A DNA stretch of 64,000 nt from Sweltsa coloradensis. Its lineage: Eukaryota > Arthropoda > Insecta > Plecoptera > Chloroperlidae. This document shows, piece by piece, positions 10,301-19,689 of the stretch. Numbering within the stretch: the first letter of the stretch is position 1; each line of letters starts with the position of its first letter. Made by a program: the position numbers and the translations under genes. The stretch is taken from positions 229,231-293,230 of the forward strand of contig JAMZAV010000972.1 in the NCBI GenBank assembly GCA_024449915.1, given 5' to 3'. A model generated the notes under the pieces. That model was not told the origin of the DNA. It ran no database searches and was given only the letters and a program-made list of their open reading frames with translations.

Positions 10301-10853
10301 GAGTCAATGTAAATATTGAGTACTCCCCTTTTTGGATACTCCCGACCAGTGCTTGTTCAATAATAATCACATCAATGTTTATACATATATCTAAGTTCAT
10401 AATACAAAAAATACATAAAGTACTATTGGTATGTTGGTAATCATTTTTATGTTACTGAGCCCTTGAATACTAAAAAGATAATACAAGAATACACTGTTTA
10501 AGATGATACTATATTTTTTTCTTGCTCGATATTGCTCATTTAGTCTTGTGCCCTTGTGGTCATCTCTAAGTATGTATCTGTTCCAAGGTTGGACGTTGTT
10601 TCCTGGGGGGAGGACGACCGAGATCTTTGTGATACACAACGCCGTGCTGAGGAAGTTCCAGATCCTAAACTGTCCTCGAGTTCACTTTTTTTTCAAGAAA
10701 AAAACGCAAGACGGATGTCGGTCGTGATCCAGGATGAGGACAACGTGGTCTGGACTGTACTGCAAGGGGGCGGAGTCACTCACGTGCTGCGCTCGTACCA
10801 AGGGGAACCTAGTGACACGCTGGCAGCAGTCGGGGACTTTGCTGTGGTGACAG
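1233..10853 (+). CDS. ATP11: class VI P4-ATPase (ATP11-type phospholipid flippase), 5' half, about 12 exons
   Basis: P4-ATPases move aminophospholipids to the cytosolic leaflet of the plasma membrane and endosomes, usually with a CDC50 partner. The exon translations follow the family in order: the [20 protein letters not shown] block, [17 protein letters not shown] (TM2), the actuator with [12 protein letters not shown] (DGET loop), an [12 protein letters not shown] block, [21 protein letters not shown], the TM3-TM4 region with [29 protein letters not shown], the phosphorylation loop, [11 protein letters not shown], and RKRMSV-like plus KGAES-like nucleotide-domain motifs (the last three broken by indels). 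EMQKF and SDLNEELGQ point to class VI rather than ATP8B or ATP10. The first coding exon, hinge GDG motif and TM5-TM10 are absent from the window. Several exons contain 1-base frameshifts that look like assembly errors. Confidence 0.9.
2084..2248 (+). CDS. ATP11: ATP11-like exon b (TM2)
   Basis: Acceptor TCTTGTGCTACAG, donor GTATAT at 2249. The exon is 165 bases, 55 codons, phase 0. It encodes [17 protein letters not shown] (TM2) and the cytosolic [15 protein letters not shown] block, matching the KQGYEDWLRHxxDNEVN signature of ATP11 proteins. Confidence 0.9.
2745..3016 (+). repeat. dispersed repeat, copy 1 (second copy at 51.6 kb)
   Basis: Inside the intron before exon c. It aligns with 51590-51917 through a TGCAGCAG start, a T-rich middle, AAAGTAGAAA, GGGGC(A/G)TG(T/C)TCCCAGG and a final TTTGTTT-poly(A). 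Same strand in both copies. The A tail at 3006-3016 suggests a retroposed SINE or 3' fragment. Confidence 0.6.
3059..3211 (+). CDS. ATP11: ATP11-like exon c (actuator domain, DGET loop)
   Basis: Acceptor GTGTACAG, donor GTGAGA at 3212; 153 bases, 51 codons, phase 0. It encodes [18 protein letters not shown] and [16 protein letters not shown] is the dephosphorylation loop conserved in P4-ATPases. No frameshift is seen here. Confidence 0.95.
3732..4217 (+). CDS. ATP11: ATP11-like exon d with long Ser/Arg-rich insert
   Basis: Acceptor at 3730-3731 after TCTCATCATTCC. Phase 0 gives [20 protein letters not shown], then the family block [16 protein letters not shown]. It continues for about 115 codons rich in Ser, Arg and Asn (for example [15 protein letters not shown]) that match no P4-ATPase domain and look disordered. 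The frame stops at 4215-4217. A weak donor GTGATT overlaps the stop at about 4214, so the exon could splice there; an alternative donor could lie earlier. The insert sits between the actuator domain and the [10 protein letters not shown] block of the next exon. Confidence 0.8.
   Translation, partial: TLFCPRMLRFLAVNEQLAQLKARVECEQPTSDLYRFFGKIRLLPSFNVPEQMTQYDNLGRSDSVPPDSMLYLQGSMRSQQNSKLSIKSARNSIRRHIRSVSFYNGGVNLNRGANDSPRVSAGSGLTPRLSITSDFSQRSVDCSTLQNAITVQAPRLRGSNR
4218..5449 (+). other. intron, no other feature seen
   Basis: AT-rich sequence with no supported exon or recognised repeat. It ends at acceptor TGTCCCCAG. Confidence 0.5.
5450..5660 (+). CDS. ATP11: ATP11-like exon e ([10 protein letters not shown])
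   Basis: Acceptor at 5448-5449, donor GTGAGT at 5661. The last third encodes [20 protein letters not shown] then YVYG, the family block [21 protein letters not shown]. The first two thirds are low-complexity and Arg/Gln-rich in the best frame and are separated from the conserved part by an in-frame stop or frame change. The true 5' part of this exon is therefore uncertain. Confidence 0.8.
6104..6285 (+). CDS. ATP11: ATP11-like exon f (VYTGxETK to TM3)
   Basis: Acceptor TTTTGTACAG ends at 6103. [17 protein letters not shown] reads in the phase expected from exon e. A one-base shift near 6155 then moves to the frame encoding IVERSINSF and a hydrophobic stretch [19 protein letters not shown] (TM3). 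A GTATAT donor lies at 6286. The shift is probably a sequencing indel. Confidence 0.85.
6681..6800 (+). CDS. ATP11: ATP11-like exon g (TM4, PISLYV)
   Basis: Acceptor CTTGTTCCAG, donor GTAAGT at 6801. It encodes [20 protein letters not shown] followed by ISLYVTI. PISL is the conserved mid-membrane TM4 motif of the flippase pathway. The first about 30 bases need a frame change to join, again suggesting an indel. Confidence 0.9.
7191..8141 (+). repeat. tandem array of exon h starts, six copies of about 152 bp
   Basis: A unit made of intron end, TTTCAG acceptor and the first about 82 bases of exon h repeats in direct orientation. Exon-start positions are 7259, 7411, 7559, 7722, 7872 and 8025. 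Each carries most of [20 protein letters not shown] and the joint to the next unit is a GGGACATACGTTCGAGACC block. Only the last copy runs into the true exon end. Units differ by single-base indels. Confidence 0.85.
8025..8141 (+). CDS. ATP11: ATP11-like exon h (post-TM4, SDLNEELGQ)
   Basis: Last unit of the tandem array. It starts after TTTCAG and completes the Glu codon split with exon g (G|AG). It encodes an EMQxFLGTLF..[11 protein letters not shown] stretch and then SDLNEELGQ before donor GTGAGA at 8142. SDLNEELGQ is the ATP11-type stretch preceding the phosphorylation loop. Any of the five upstream copies could also supply the exon start; the first, at 7259, is the cleanest. Confidence 0.85.
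8142..8932 (+). other. intron, no other feature seen
   Basis: No exon or recognised repeat. It ends in a good acceptor, TTTTTGCTCTGCAG. Confidence 0.5.
8933..9097 (+). CDS. ATP11: ATP11-like exon i (phosphorylation site loop)
   Basis: Acceptor CTCTGCAG, donor GTAAGA at 9098. The sequence around 8945-8990 corresponds to the P-type signature DKTGTLTEN. As written it reads about LTHKNG then, after a one-base shift, [13 protein letters not shown]. The codon for the phosphorylated Asp appears as CAC (His) instead of GAC, and one extra A breaks the frame. LTENxMxFRRC matches the family. The exon tail is Gly-rich and less certain. Confidence 0.8.
9205..9271 (+). CDS. ATP11: possible small ATP11-like exon j
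   Basis: A 67-base segment bounded by acceptor TTTTTCAG and donor GTAAAA, in one open frame. It lies where ATP11 proteins have a variable loop after the phosphorylation site, so lack of similarity is expected. Support is only the splice sites and position. Confidence 0.4.
9742..9908 (+). CDS. ATP11: ATP11-like exon k ([11 protein letters not shown])
   Basis: Acceptor TCTCTGCTACAG, donor GTGAGT at 9909. It encodes [19 protein letters not shown], the YxASSPDExALV signature of the P4 nucleotide-binding domain. The first half (LEQFLLV region) corresponds to the FFxxxxLCHTV stretch, with frame changes. Confidence 0.9.
10179..10237 (+). repeat. TTC/TCT microsatellite
   Basis: Interrupted (TTC)n in the intron before exon l. 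Confidence 0.8.
10588..10853 (+). CDS. ATP11: ATP11-like exon l (nucleotide-binding domain)
   Basis: Acceptor TTCCAAG ends at 10587. In shifting frames it encodes [26 protein letters not shown] and a KGAES-like motif followed by [10 protein letters not shown]. These match the ExxFxILxxLEF, RRMSVI and KGAESxIL motifs of the N domain. An A-rich homopolymer near 10690-10710 probably causes one frameshift. The 3' boundary is uncertain; a GTGACA lies near 10852. No later ATP11 exon was found downstream. Confidence 0.85.
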
Positions 10854-11225
10854 TTGGCTGCACTGCGAAGTGGGATAGGGCACTTGTAACCATGAATATG
10901 CCACATTATCGCATTTCAATTATGAACAACAAATTATTTAACTGAATTTTGAAAAAAATATGTCACTTTAAATTGTGGGGACTTTAAATATTTATTAGGG
11001 TGTGCAAGTACCCGAAATTTCGAGTCGGTCGTGTATTTGGGATTCGACTCAAACTCTAGATTTGGAGTCGAAATCAACTCTCAAATTTTTTTTTGTATTT
11101 TTTTTTACGATTGGGTGGACGTGCCGGGTCGCGGCCTCCGCGGGCGAGGTTAGAAACTTAAAAATAGTTATCTAGTTTTTTGCACTACCTTACCAACTCT
11201 GATCTATCTATACTAATAGTGGAGA

Positions 11226-13925
11226 GCTGTTAGCGTAAAATTTGCAATCCGGATACCAGCGCCAAATTTTGCATGGGGTAGATAAAAGATATCAAATTAA
11301 AAATCCCGTCGGAGGCGGTCGATATCTCACCCCCACACCCCCCTTAAATTCATTCCCTAAAATTAGAATAATTCATAGGTTTTTTTTTTAGCTCTAACCC
11401 AAAAAATAATTTTTATTCAAATTATTTATTAAAATTAATGGTTTTAATGTGTTTTAACCCAATCGTGCCTATTTCTCATTTCCTAAACCACATTTTTCTC
11501 ACCCGCCATTCCCTATTGTTTATAATATTTTTACCTTGATTTCCAGCATTTACAGTGAGGCACACCTAGGAGTTATATCAGCATGAAATTTGGCATGATG
11601 GTTCATAATAACCTGAAAAAATAATAATCCGTCCGGAGGCAAGCGATATTCCATCCACCCCTTTGTTCTCTAACCCACCCTTAACTTGGGATAAACCTGT
11701 AAGGTAGTATTTATAACATTTTGAATATTTCAATTGCTGACTTATAAATTATGAGTCGATGTGTTTATAGTCCAGTCAAACAAATCATTCATGACACAAC
11801 AAACATTTTTTCACCCCCACCCTAATTAATCATACTTTTAGTGACAAACACTGTTAGTAAGTTACCAACTGAAATTTGGCATGGTGGTAGATAACAATAT
11901 AAGAATTACTATTCCGTGGGAGGCAAAACAATATTTTACCCGAGTGCCCTCCTATCGCCGCTATCATCCCTTAAAATTGGATTTGGTACTAGGTCGTATT
12001 CACTACATTGATCTATTAAATTATCCAATAATATTATGCCTCAAGCATGTTTCCATCCAATCACCTAATTTCTCGTGTTTTTTCTACCCCCACCCCTAAT
12101 AGTATTTTTTTTTCATCAACACTTATTAGCATGAAATTTGGCATGGTGTTAGCATTTAAAAAAAAAAAAAAAATTGTTAATTAAAGAAAATTACTATTCC
12201 GTTGGAAGTAAAACGATATTTCACCCTACGTACATCCCTTAAAATTGAACAGAATTGGTCAATGATTTGTTTTTTTCATTTGTGGTTATCTGGAAGAAAG
12301 TATTCAATTAAAAATCCAAAAAAAAAAAAAAATCTATAAAAATTCAATATTTTTTGGGGGGGGGGTTATTTAAGAAATACAATAATAAGCTGTTACAAGT
12401 CATCTATGGTATGGTATGGTATCTATGATTTACATGGTACAGGTGGTATTTTCATACAATTTGTTACGCGAGTTTTGGGCTGTGATATTACATCTGTCAT
12501 CCTTCAGACAACAAACCGTCATCTTGTTTAGAATTGCTTGAGAAAAAGAAGCTGCTATAAATCCCACCTTGTACCATGTAATCATAGATACCACGCATAA
12601 CATGCTTATTATTGTATTTCTTAATAAACAAACTATTGAATTTTATTAGATTTTTAATTGAATACTTTCTTCCAGTATTAACCACCCATGAAAAAAACAA
12701 TCCCATTGAATCACTCTTTCCAATTTTAAGGGATGTTACTTGGGTGAAAATATCGTTTACTTCCAACGATAGTAAGTCTTATATTTTATCTACCACCATG
12801 CCACATTTCATGCTAATAAGTGTTGATGAAAAAAGTCACTATTAGGGATGGGGTAAAAAAAATCCGAGAAATTAGGTTGATCGATGGAACATGCTTGAGC
12901 ATAATTTATTTGGATAATTCTTTATAATTACAATGTTATAGAATCTGACCTATACCAAATCCCATTTTAAGGGATGATATAGGGCACTAGGGGTGAAATA
13001 TCGTTTGCCTCCCAACGAATAATAATCTTATATTTTTATCTATCACCATGCCAAATTTCATGCTAAAAGTGTTGATGAAAATCCTTTAGGGTGGGGTAGA
13101 AAAAAACACGAGAAATAGTTGATTGGATGGAAACATGCTGAGCATAATATTATTGGATAATTTTAATAATTTTCAATGTATTGAATACACCTAGTACCAA
13201 ATCCAATTTTACAGGATATAGAGGGCACTAGGGGTAAAATATTGTTTGGCCTCCACGGAAATAGTAATTCCTTATATTTTTTCTATCCTACCACCAATGC
13301 CAAATTTAATGTTGGTAACTTACTTAACAGGGTTTGTCACTAAAAGTATGATTATTAGTGTTGCGGGTGAAAAAATTGTTTTGTTTGTATGAATGATTTG
13401 TTGACTGGACTATACCACATCGCCTATAATTTTAATCAGTCACGCAATTGAAATATTCAAAATGTATGTAAATACTACCTAAACGTTGTTTCCCAAGTTA
13501 GGGTGGTAGAGTACAAAAGGGGGAATATCGCTTGCCTCCGGCGATTATTATTTTTTTCAGGTTATTATGAACCATCATTCCAAATTTCATGGGGGCTGGG
13601 GGGGGATGAACGCCCTAGGTGCCTCACTGTAAATGTGCTGGTACAATCAAGTAAAAATATTATAACATTAGGGATGGGGTTGAAAAAATGTGGTTTTAGA
13701 AATGAGATAGCTGATTCTGGGTTAAAACACATTAAAACATAATTTTAATAGCTAATTTGAATAAATTCTTTTTTACTACGGTTAAGCTATGAATTATTCT
13801 AATTTTAGGGGATGATTTAGGGGGTGTTGGGGTGAGCTACTCGCTTGCCTCCCGGCGGTGATTTGTTAATTCTGATATTTTTATCTACTAAACCCCCCAT
13901 GCAAAATTTCACCTGGGATCCGGAT
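11226..13925. repeat. 2.7-kb imperfect palindrome built of tandem modules
   Basis: The left arm (about 11226-12455) is the reverse complement of the right arm (about 12565-13925). Matching landmarks are TTGCAATCCGGAT with ATCCGGATTTGCAA, GTCAAACAAATCATTCATG with GAATGATTTGTTGACTGGAC, and GGTATCTATGATTTACATGG with CCATGTAATCATAGATACC. Within each arm a module of about 260-320 bp repeats, marked by GAAATTTGGCATGGTGGTAG (left at 11584, 11872, 12134). The loop is about 100 bases near 12510. The arms differ by substitutions and indels. Confidence 0.85.
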
Positions 13926-15111
13926 TTGCAAGATTCAAGTGTTCCTTCCCATTTACCAGCTCTCCTATAATAGTCTTGATAACACATCTCTGTCGCGGCA
14001 ACAATTTTTGTTTTGGATTCACGTTTGCCGCGCCCAAAGTGGGGGCGTCGCACCAAGCGTCGACGGTACCGGTCGTTCGGAATCTTTCCGGAACAGGCAC
14101 CTGCCACGGGTTTTGGACCCGCTCGCATACTTTGTGCCTTGGCGACGATGAACATTTTTGGGCTCGCGTGCCGTTTTAGTGAAGCACTTATTTAGCGGAC
14201 GAGAAAAAATGAAAAAAAAACTCATATTCTATTCGTCTCCCACGCGTGGACATTTCCAAAACCACCCGAAACCGTCGAGGGCATTGTTTTTCGAAACGAC
14301 CCGTTTTCTTATTTTTGAACATTGTTGGATTTTCCGTTTCAAATTTTCTAAAAATTAATAGATCGCGTAGAGCCCGAGTTTTGTCAATTCCGATTTCCCA
14401 AAAAATGGCGAACGGGTGAGGATAAAAAAGAGCCGATATCTTTTGCCGATTTGCGCGGAAAAAAATCCCAAAGTCGAAAAAAAGTTTAAATTTTTTTAAA
14501 ATTTTGGGTTCAAACTTTTAAAAGCTGAAATATTGCCTTTCCCTGGTTCGATTTGAACTACCAGGCTCTTTACATATAGCGGAAGGAGAAGGTCTTTAAA
14601 TAAAATTGTTTTGGAACCCTGGGTTCGAACCCGGCTAGGTGGAAAGCCTCTAGTTCGTCCGGGAGCACTTTTTGAAAGTTGAACTTTGCTTTGCAAGGTC
14701 ACGAAAGCACGGTAAATAATTTTTTGTAAAATTCACGAATGGCAGAAAGCACGTCTTCCCAAGCCTTTACTAAAAATTGTCATTACCAACCATCACGCAT
14801 TTGGTTACGTTTGAAGGTAGAAGTGACACCGACAAAATTGACATGCGTGCCGTTTTGGGCATAGAAAAACCAACTTTTTACAGTTGCATGCAAATATAAA
14901 AACGTGCATAAAACGGGTATGACTCTAGAGGTTGGTTCACTTTGTTTGTCCATTAAATTCAGATCAGGTTCGAGATTCCGAAAAACAACTTTTCAAACCT
15001 TAGTTTTGACATCCTAAGCGCCGAAAAAATATATTTATAAACTCATTTTATTATTCCCTGCGATTAAATTTCAACCGCCTGTATAGGGTACAGTTATTAC
15101 TCGGCATATAT
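13926..15111. other. interior of the hAT-like element, unassigned
   Basis: More GC-rich than its flanks. It contains a palindromic B-box-like GGGTTCGAACCCGGCT at 14621-14636. The open frames of 60-110 codons around 13.8-14.3 kb overlap each other on both strands and resemble no protein. Confidence 0.4.
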
Positions 15112-15196
15112 CCACACGGCAGTGTTTAGTGAGCGTGTCATAAGACGAGTTTTATCACGCGGTCGTTCGTGGTTCGAGTCCGGTCGGGTCGATACT
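15112..15196 (+). repeat. tRNA-like sequence (SINE head or tRNA pseudogene)
   Basis: ACGGCAGTGTTTAGTGAGCG resembles an A-box and GGTTCGAGTCC at 15171-15181 is a near-ideal B-box, at tRNA-like spacing and followed by a T run. The acceptor stem does not close cleanly, so a tRNA-derived SINE head or pseudogene is favoured. Confidence 0.55.
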
Positions 15197-15854
15197 TTTT
15201 TTCATATTGCATTGTTGTGAATTGTTAATGTATTGTTTTTATCAACCTACATGCTACCTATTGTGGTACGTCCATGTCGTTTACATGCTTTGTGTTCATG
15301 TGTAAATGACATTATATAGTAATTTAAATTTGTTTGTGAAAGCTATGTGTAATGGTGGGAGAGGAGTGGGAGGCCAAGAAGGGGGGAGGGGCTAACAATG
15401 TACTACCCCTTCAATGTTCAAATAATCAATAATACAAAACTAACATATTATGCACCTTCAACGAGGTCTGTGCCGAAGTTATTAATATTCGAAATCTAAA
15501 TTTCAATTCGGCCCTACTTCAAAATTGACAAAATCTACAATTATTATTAAAGGGTATGCGTGGATCGCCTTTATTTGCCATTTAGATACAAGGCAAATGT
15601 TTCTAAAATGGTCGATTTAGAGTAGTCAAAATATGTAATAGAAATTCAGTTTTGCATGTTTTTTAAACAGAACTATCTATATCTCGGACATTTACGTCCG
15701 ATCGGCCGAATTAAATGTTTCGTACTAGCGACTTCCTTTGGGTTGGCAGTGAGGTGGTGGTGGGGGGAGGACAGCAGACGATATTGGGTTTTTAAAAATA
15801 CAGGGTTTTTGCCACAGTGCAACACAACCAGGTTATCAAAGGACTTCAACCACA

Positions 15855-16700
15855 AGGTAATTGCATTTATAATATGCCAAAGGGCAATGACCATGGGCAG
15901 ACATGGACAACATTTTTGGGACAGACTTCCTTTAGGGGGTTGGGCAGCAACGCTCATTGGAAGGGTGGGGGATGGGGGGGGGGTCAAAGTCAATATTTTT
16001 GTTGTCTGGTAAATACATGTGTGTTAGCCTCAACGAACACAACGAGGGATCGAGAGTAACAAAGTGGTGAGGGTTAAGGAGTGGTTGGTGGGGGGAAGTC
16101 GAGTTTTATAATATGTAGAAACCTTGATTATTCTTGAAATTTATTAACTTTGTTTCGTGTACGAATACGAATTTTTGAGGACTGTTTTTGAGTGGGACGC
16201 CGCAATGGCCTATTTGAGGGGGAGGGGGGGGATTTAGAAATAGAATTAAGACACTTCATCATATCTTCAAGCCATTAAATTGCATTTTAATAATATGCCA
16301 AAGAGGTGCAATGTCCATGGGGGCGACATGGACAACATTTTGGGGACAGCACTTCCTTAGGGTTGTGGCATAAGCGGTCTCTTGGAAGGAGGGGGAGGGT
16401 GGGGGCCAAAGTCAAATTTTGGTGTTCTGGGAAATACATGTGTTTACCTCAACGAACACAACGAGGAATAGAGTGGACAAAGTGGTGAGGGGTGGATGGG
16501 GGGGTTGGAGGGTGGGGGGGGGGAGTCGAGTTTTATAATAGCTAAACCTTGATTATTCATTGTGAAAATGTATTACTTTTTTCGGTACGAACCGAATTTT
16601 GAGGACTGTTTTGAGTGGACATCCGCAATGACACTGTAGAGGGGGGGGGGTGAATTATGAAATAGAAACAAAGACATTCCATCATTCTTCATCCATTTCA
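15855..16700 (+). repeat. two-copy tandem repeat, period about 420 bp
   Basis: Landmarks such as AATATGCCAAAG (15873, 16292), GACATGGACAACATTTT, CCTCAACGAACACAACGAGG, a G-rich run, GTCGAGTTTTATAAT and TTTTGAGGACTGTTTTTGAG recur in the same order about 420 bases apart. ORFs crossing it on both strands are by-products of the repeat. Confidence 0.85.
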
Positions 16701-16849
16701 TTTTGTGGGCCGATTCCATGGCGTCTCAGAGGCCGCATCAGAGGTGACGGCCCTAAACTAAATTATTTGTTTCTTTGAACACATCTGGTTGGCCATTTTT
16801 GTATGAAAATCCAAAAAAACTGTTTTCTTCTTTTATAGCTCGGGTAAGT

Positions 16850-17110
16850 TTTCGTCCGATTCAGGTTTCAACATCGGGGCGCTATAACCTGCGGCGGGCC
16901 GAGGCAAAAATTTTTGACGTACCGGAATGCGTCCGACGGAAAAACCTTTGTCGTGTTTTTTTACAAAGGCGCAATAGTTGTATCTACCAGTCATCTCGGC
17001 TCTATCGGAACTGGACTGACGAGACCAATATTTTGCTATACCAGGAAAAAACAGTCCCGGAAAAACTTTTGTCCCGGATTTTACGAAGGCGCTGAAAACC
17101 TCCGATCCGG
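16850..17110 (+). repeat. diverged copies of the 127-bp repeat
   Basis: Contains GACGTACCGGAAT, AAAAACCTTTGTC and CAAAGGCGCAATAG in the same order as the array at 17.7-18.6 kb, and a second partial unit with CCCGGAAAAACTTTTGTCCC. Confidence 0.7.
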
Positions 17111-17689
17111 GGGTGGGAGGTGATCTTTGTAATTATTGAAATCGATAAACATAAAAGTTGAGGGTTGTTCAAAACGGTCATTTCTTTAAGTAAAACAGTG
17201 ATATGGGCACTCGATACCATTTATGGGGTATTTTGGACATTCCTGTTATCCGCCATTAAGCATAATTCCTAGAAGGGTAGCCCCGTCAGCTTGGCATTGC
17301 GCCAAACAACCATATTCACATCATTTTAGGCATAGGAAAAGGGAGGGTGGGGGGGGGGGGGAGGAAAGGCGCAGTTTTGAGTACCTACTCACAATATCAA
17401 AGAATACAACAGTGCTGGGTTAATTTTTATAGTCAAACAGTGATCCGATATCCGAGCTCTCTGGGGCCGTTCAATTCACAAAATTTTTAATTTATAATTT
17501 TTTTTCCTTCCGATGAACGTCAGAAGGCCGCGTCATAGCAACGACCCACCCGAAAAACCTTTCAGTTGAAACGTGTCCAAAAACATTTTGGGTAATTTCT
17601 CAAAATTTAGTTGGTTGGTCATTTGGGGTAAAGCCTTGTTTTTTTTGTATTAAAAATAAAAATATTGGGGTAAAGCATTGTTTTTTTTA

Positions 17690-18560
17690 ATATCTTTCAC
17701 AATTACAGTCAGATCGGTTCATCTCCTCGGGCTCTACTGAACCAGGCGGAAATGTGGACCGAGGTGCATGTATGACGTACCGAAAAGCGTCTTGGAAAAA
17801 CCTTTGTCCCGGATATTTAACAAAAGGCCGCAATAAATGGTCGACCGGGTTAAATTTTTGGGCTCTATACGGAACCGGTAATTCAAGGATCAATATTTTT
17901 TACGTACCGTAAAAGCGTCCCGCAAAAACTTTTGTCCCGGATTTTTACGAAATGCGCAATAATTCTACGAACGGTCCATTTTTGGCTCCTACGGAACCGG
18001 GGACCGGGCGGATTCGAAGCGCATATTTGACGTAACCGGAAAAGTGTCACGGAAAAAACTTAAGTCGGAGGATTTTTACGATAGGCGCAGTAATCGACCG
18101 ATCAGGTAACATCCGGGCTCCTGCGGATCCGCGCGGACGAGGCGAAACGCGAAGATTTAGACGTACGGAAATACGACCCGGAAACCATGTCGCGATTTTT
18201 TACTAAAGGCGCGAATTGTAACGACCGGGTCATTTTGGGCGTCACGGAACCGGGCGTTCCCCTCGAGAGGATCATAGATTTTGACGTACCGGAAAAGCGT
18301 CCCGGTAACAATTCATGTTATGAGATCTTTAACAAATGCACAATTATTTCCGATTGGGTCCATCTCGGAAACTCTACGGAACCACGCAGCGGAAATGTGG
18401 CTAAACTAACTTTGACATACTTGAAAGTTTTCCCGAGCTGCGAGGCCTTTAGTAGCTCGGCATTTTTTCCGTCGATCGTCTCCATCTTCAGGGCGCTATG
18501 GAACCAAAGCAACAATACAAAAATTTCTTTTCTGTTATACCGAAACGCGCCCAAGAAAAT
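17690..18560 (+). repeat. tandem array, unit about 127 bp, about six or seven units
   Basis: The marker GACGTACCGG(A)AAGCGTC recurs at about 17773, 17899, 18029, 18160, 18282 and, diverged, at 18412 (spacings 122-131). Each is followed by AAAACCTTTGTCCCGGATTT, a GGCGCAATAAT motif, CGACCGGGT and GGCTCTACGGAACC. Units are diverged enough to be old or error-rich. Confidence 0.85.
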
Positions 18561-19348
18561 TTGTCGTGCCTCGGAAATTTAAATTAAAATTTGCCGTAAT
18601 AATATCAATTGATTTCGTAAAAAATTTCCAAACGTTACTTACTTCGGCAGCGGAGGGCAGGGTCCGGCGACGCACCAAAAGTGTGCCGCCGGAAACGGAA
18701 AACAAATTTATAATCCAAAGTCTTTTTCGGATTAAACTCGACAAACGTGAACCCGCAAACTAACCGCATGGCATCGCCGGCCGTACTCCCGTACTTCGGG
18801 CCGATTTTCGAGTTTGTCGCGGGAACAAGAAGGTTTTTCAAACTAACGAGGAATTTCCAGGTACGCAGTTTTTCTCCAGCCCTTCCGCGGCAGCGGCTTT
18901 CAAGCCGCGCGTAAGCGCGACTTGTTAGTCATAATAGTAACCTCAGTCTTTTGATACAAATTTCTTGTTCTTCGAAGTTTTGAACCCTTTTTTTGGCACC
19001 AAATCATAAAACTTATGTCAATATAATGTTTGTATCAACATTTTGCGGAAGGTACTGTGTACAGCCTGACTTTAAGACTCGGGACTGGACTCGAATTGGG
19101 ACTCGAATCCGAGTAATTTCTCTAGGACTCGGACTCGGACTCCGACTCCGAAATTAAAAATCAGGGAATCGATCGCAACAGCGGCCCTAATATTTATCAA
19201 GACGTAGCATTTTTTTTAATGGGTGGCGTATTATCAGTAAAAAGTTATTATAAACAAGATACTTTTACTTATAGAACAATCTGTTTTGTGGGTTTCTTAA
19301 CGTTCATGAAAAAACCAATCATTGTAAAGATTATCTGGTAACAAAATT

Positions 19349-19665
19349 ATTTCTGTTACTGTGTCTGTTTGGATCTGTTTTATGTTCTGTTCTCTACTTG
19401 GCTTTTTTAATTCTATTCTTATAACTTTCAAATGTAAACGTATATCTTATTTTTTTGTGGTCTACGGGCATGGTTATTATAAATTTAATTTAAGAGATTC
19501 TCTGTGTAACAAAAATATTTTCTGTTACTTTGTGTCTGTTTGGTTTCTGTTTATTGTTCTGTTCTACTTGGTTTTTTCATTCTATAACTTAACTTTCAAA
19601 TGTAAACATATATCTCATTGTTGTCTACGGGCAATGGTTATTAATAAATTTGTAGATTTAAAGAC
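19349..19665 (+). repeat. two-copy tandem repeat, period about 170 bp
   Basis: CTGTTACTGTGTCTGTTTGG, GTTCTGTTCT, CTTTCAAATGTAAAC, ATATCT and GTCTACGGGCA occur twice in order, at 19353 and about 19520. Confidence 0.8.
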
Positions 19666-19689
19666 TACAAATTTGATCTGACTACTAGG

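Larger units (their letters stand above)
10996..19189. mobile_element. 8.2-kb hAT-like non-autonomous element (composite of repeats)
   Basis: The ends read TAGGGTGTGCAAG at 10996 and CCCTA at 19185-19189. Both are flanked by the identical 8-mer ATATTTAT (10988-10995 and 19190-19197). Just inside each end are GACTC/GAGTC-rich stretches in inverted relation (AATTTCGAGTCGG near 11020, TCCGACTCCGAAATT near 19140). An 8-bp duplication with TAGGG/CAGGG-type ends is the hAT signature. No transposase ORF was seen inside. The interior is a palindrome, a tRNA-like segment and tandem arrays. It could also be several insertions that happen to share a boundary. Confidence 0.6.

Noticed and set aside
13817..14358. 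Overlapping ORFs around 14 kb
   Set aside because: Open frames on both strands and several phases in a GC-rich repeat; no domain or splice support.
15112..15196. Functional tRNA gene
   Set aside because: The B-box is good but the acceptor and D stems do not close; better read as a SINE head or relic.
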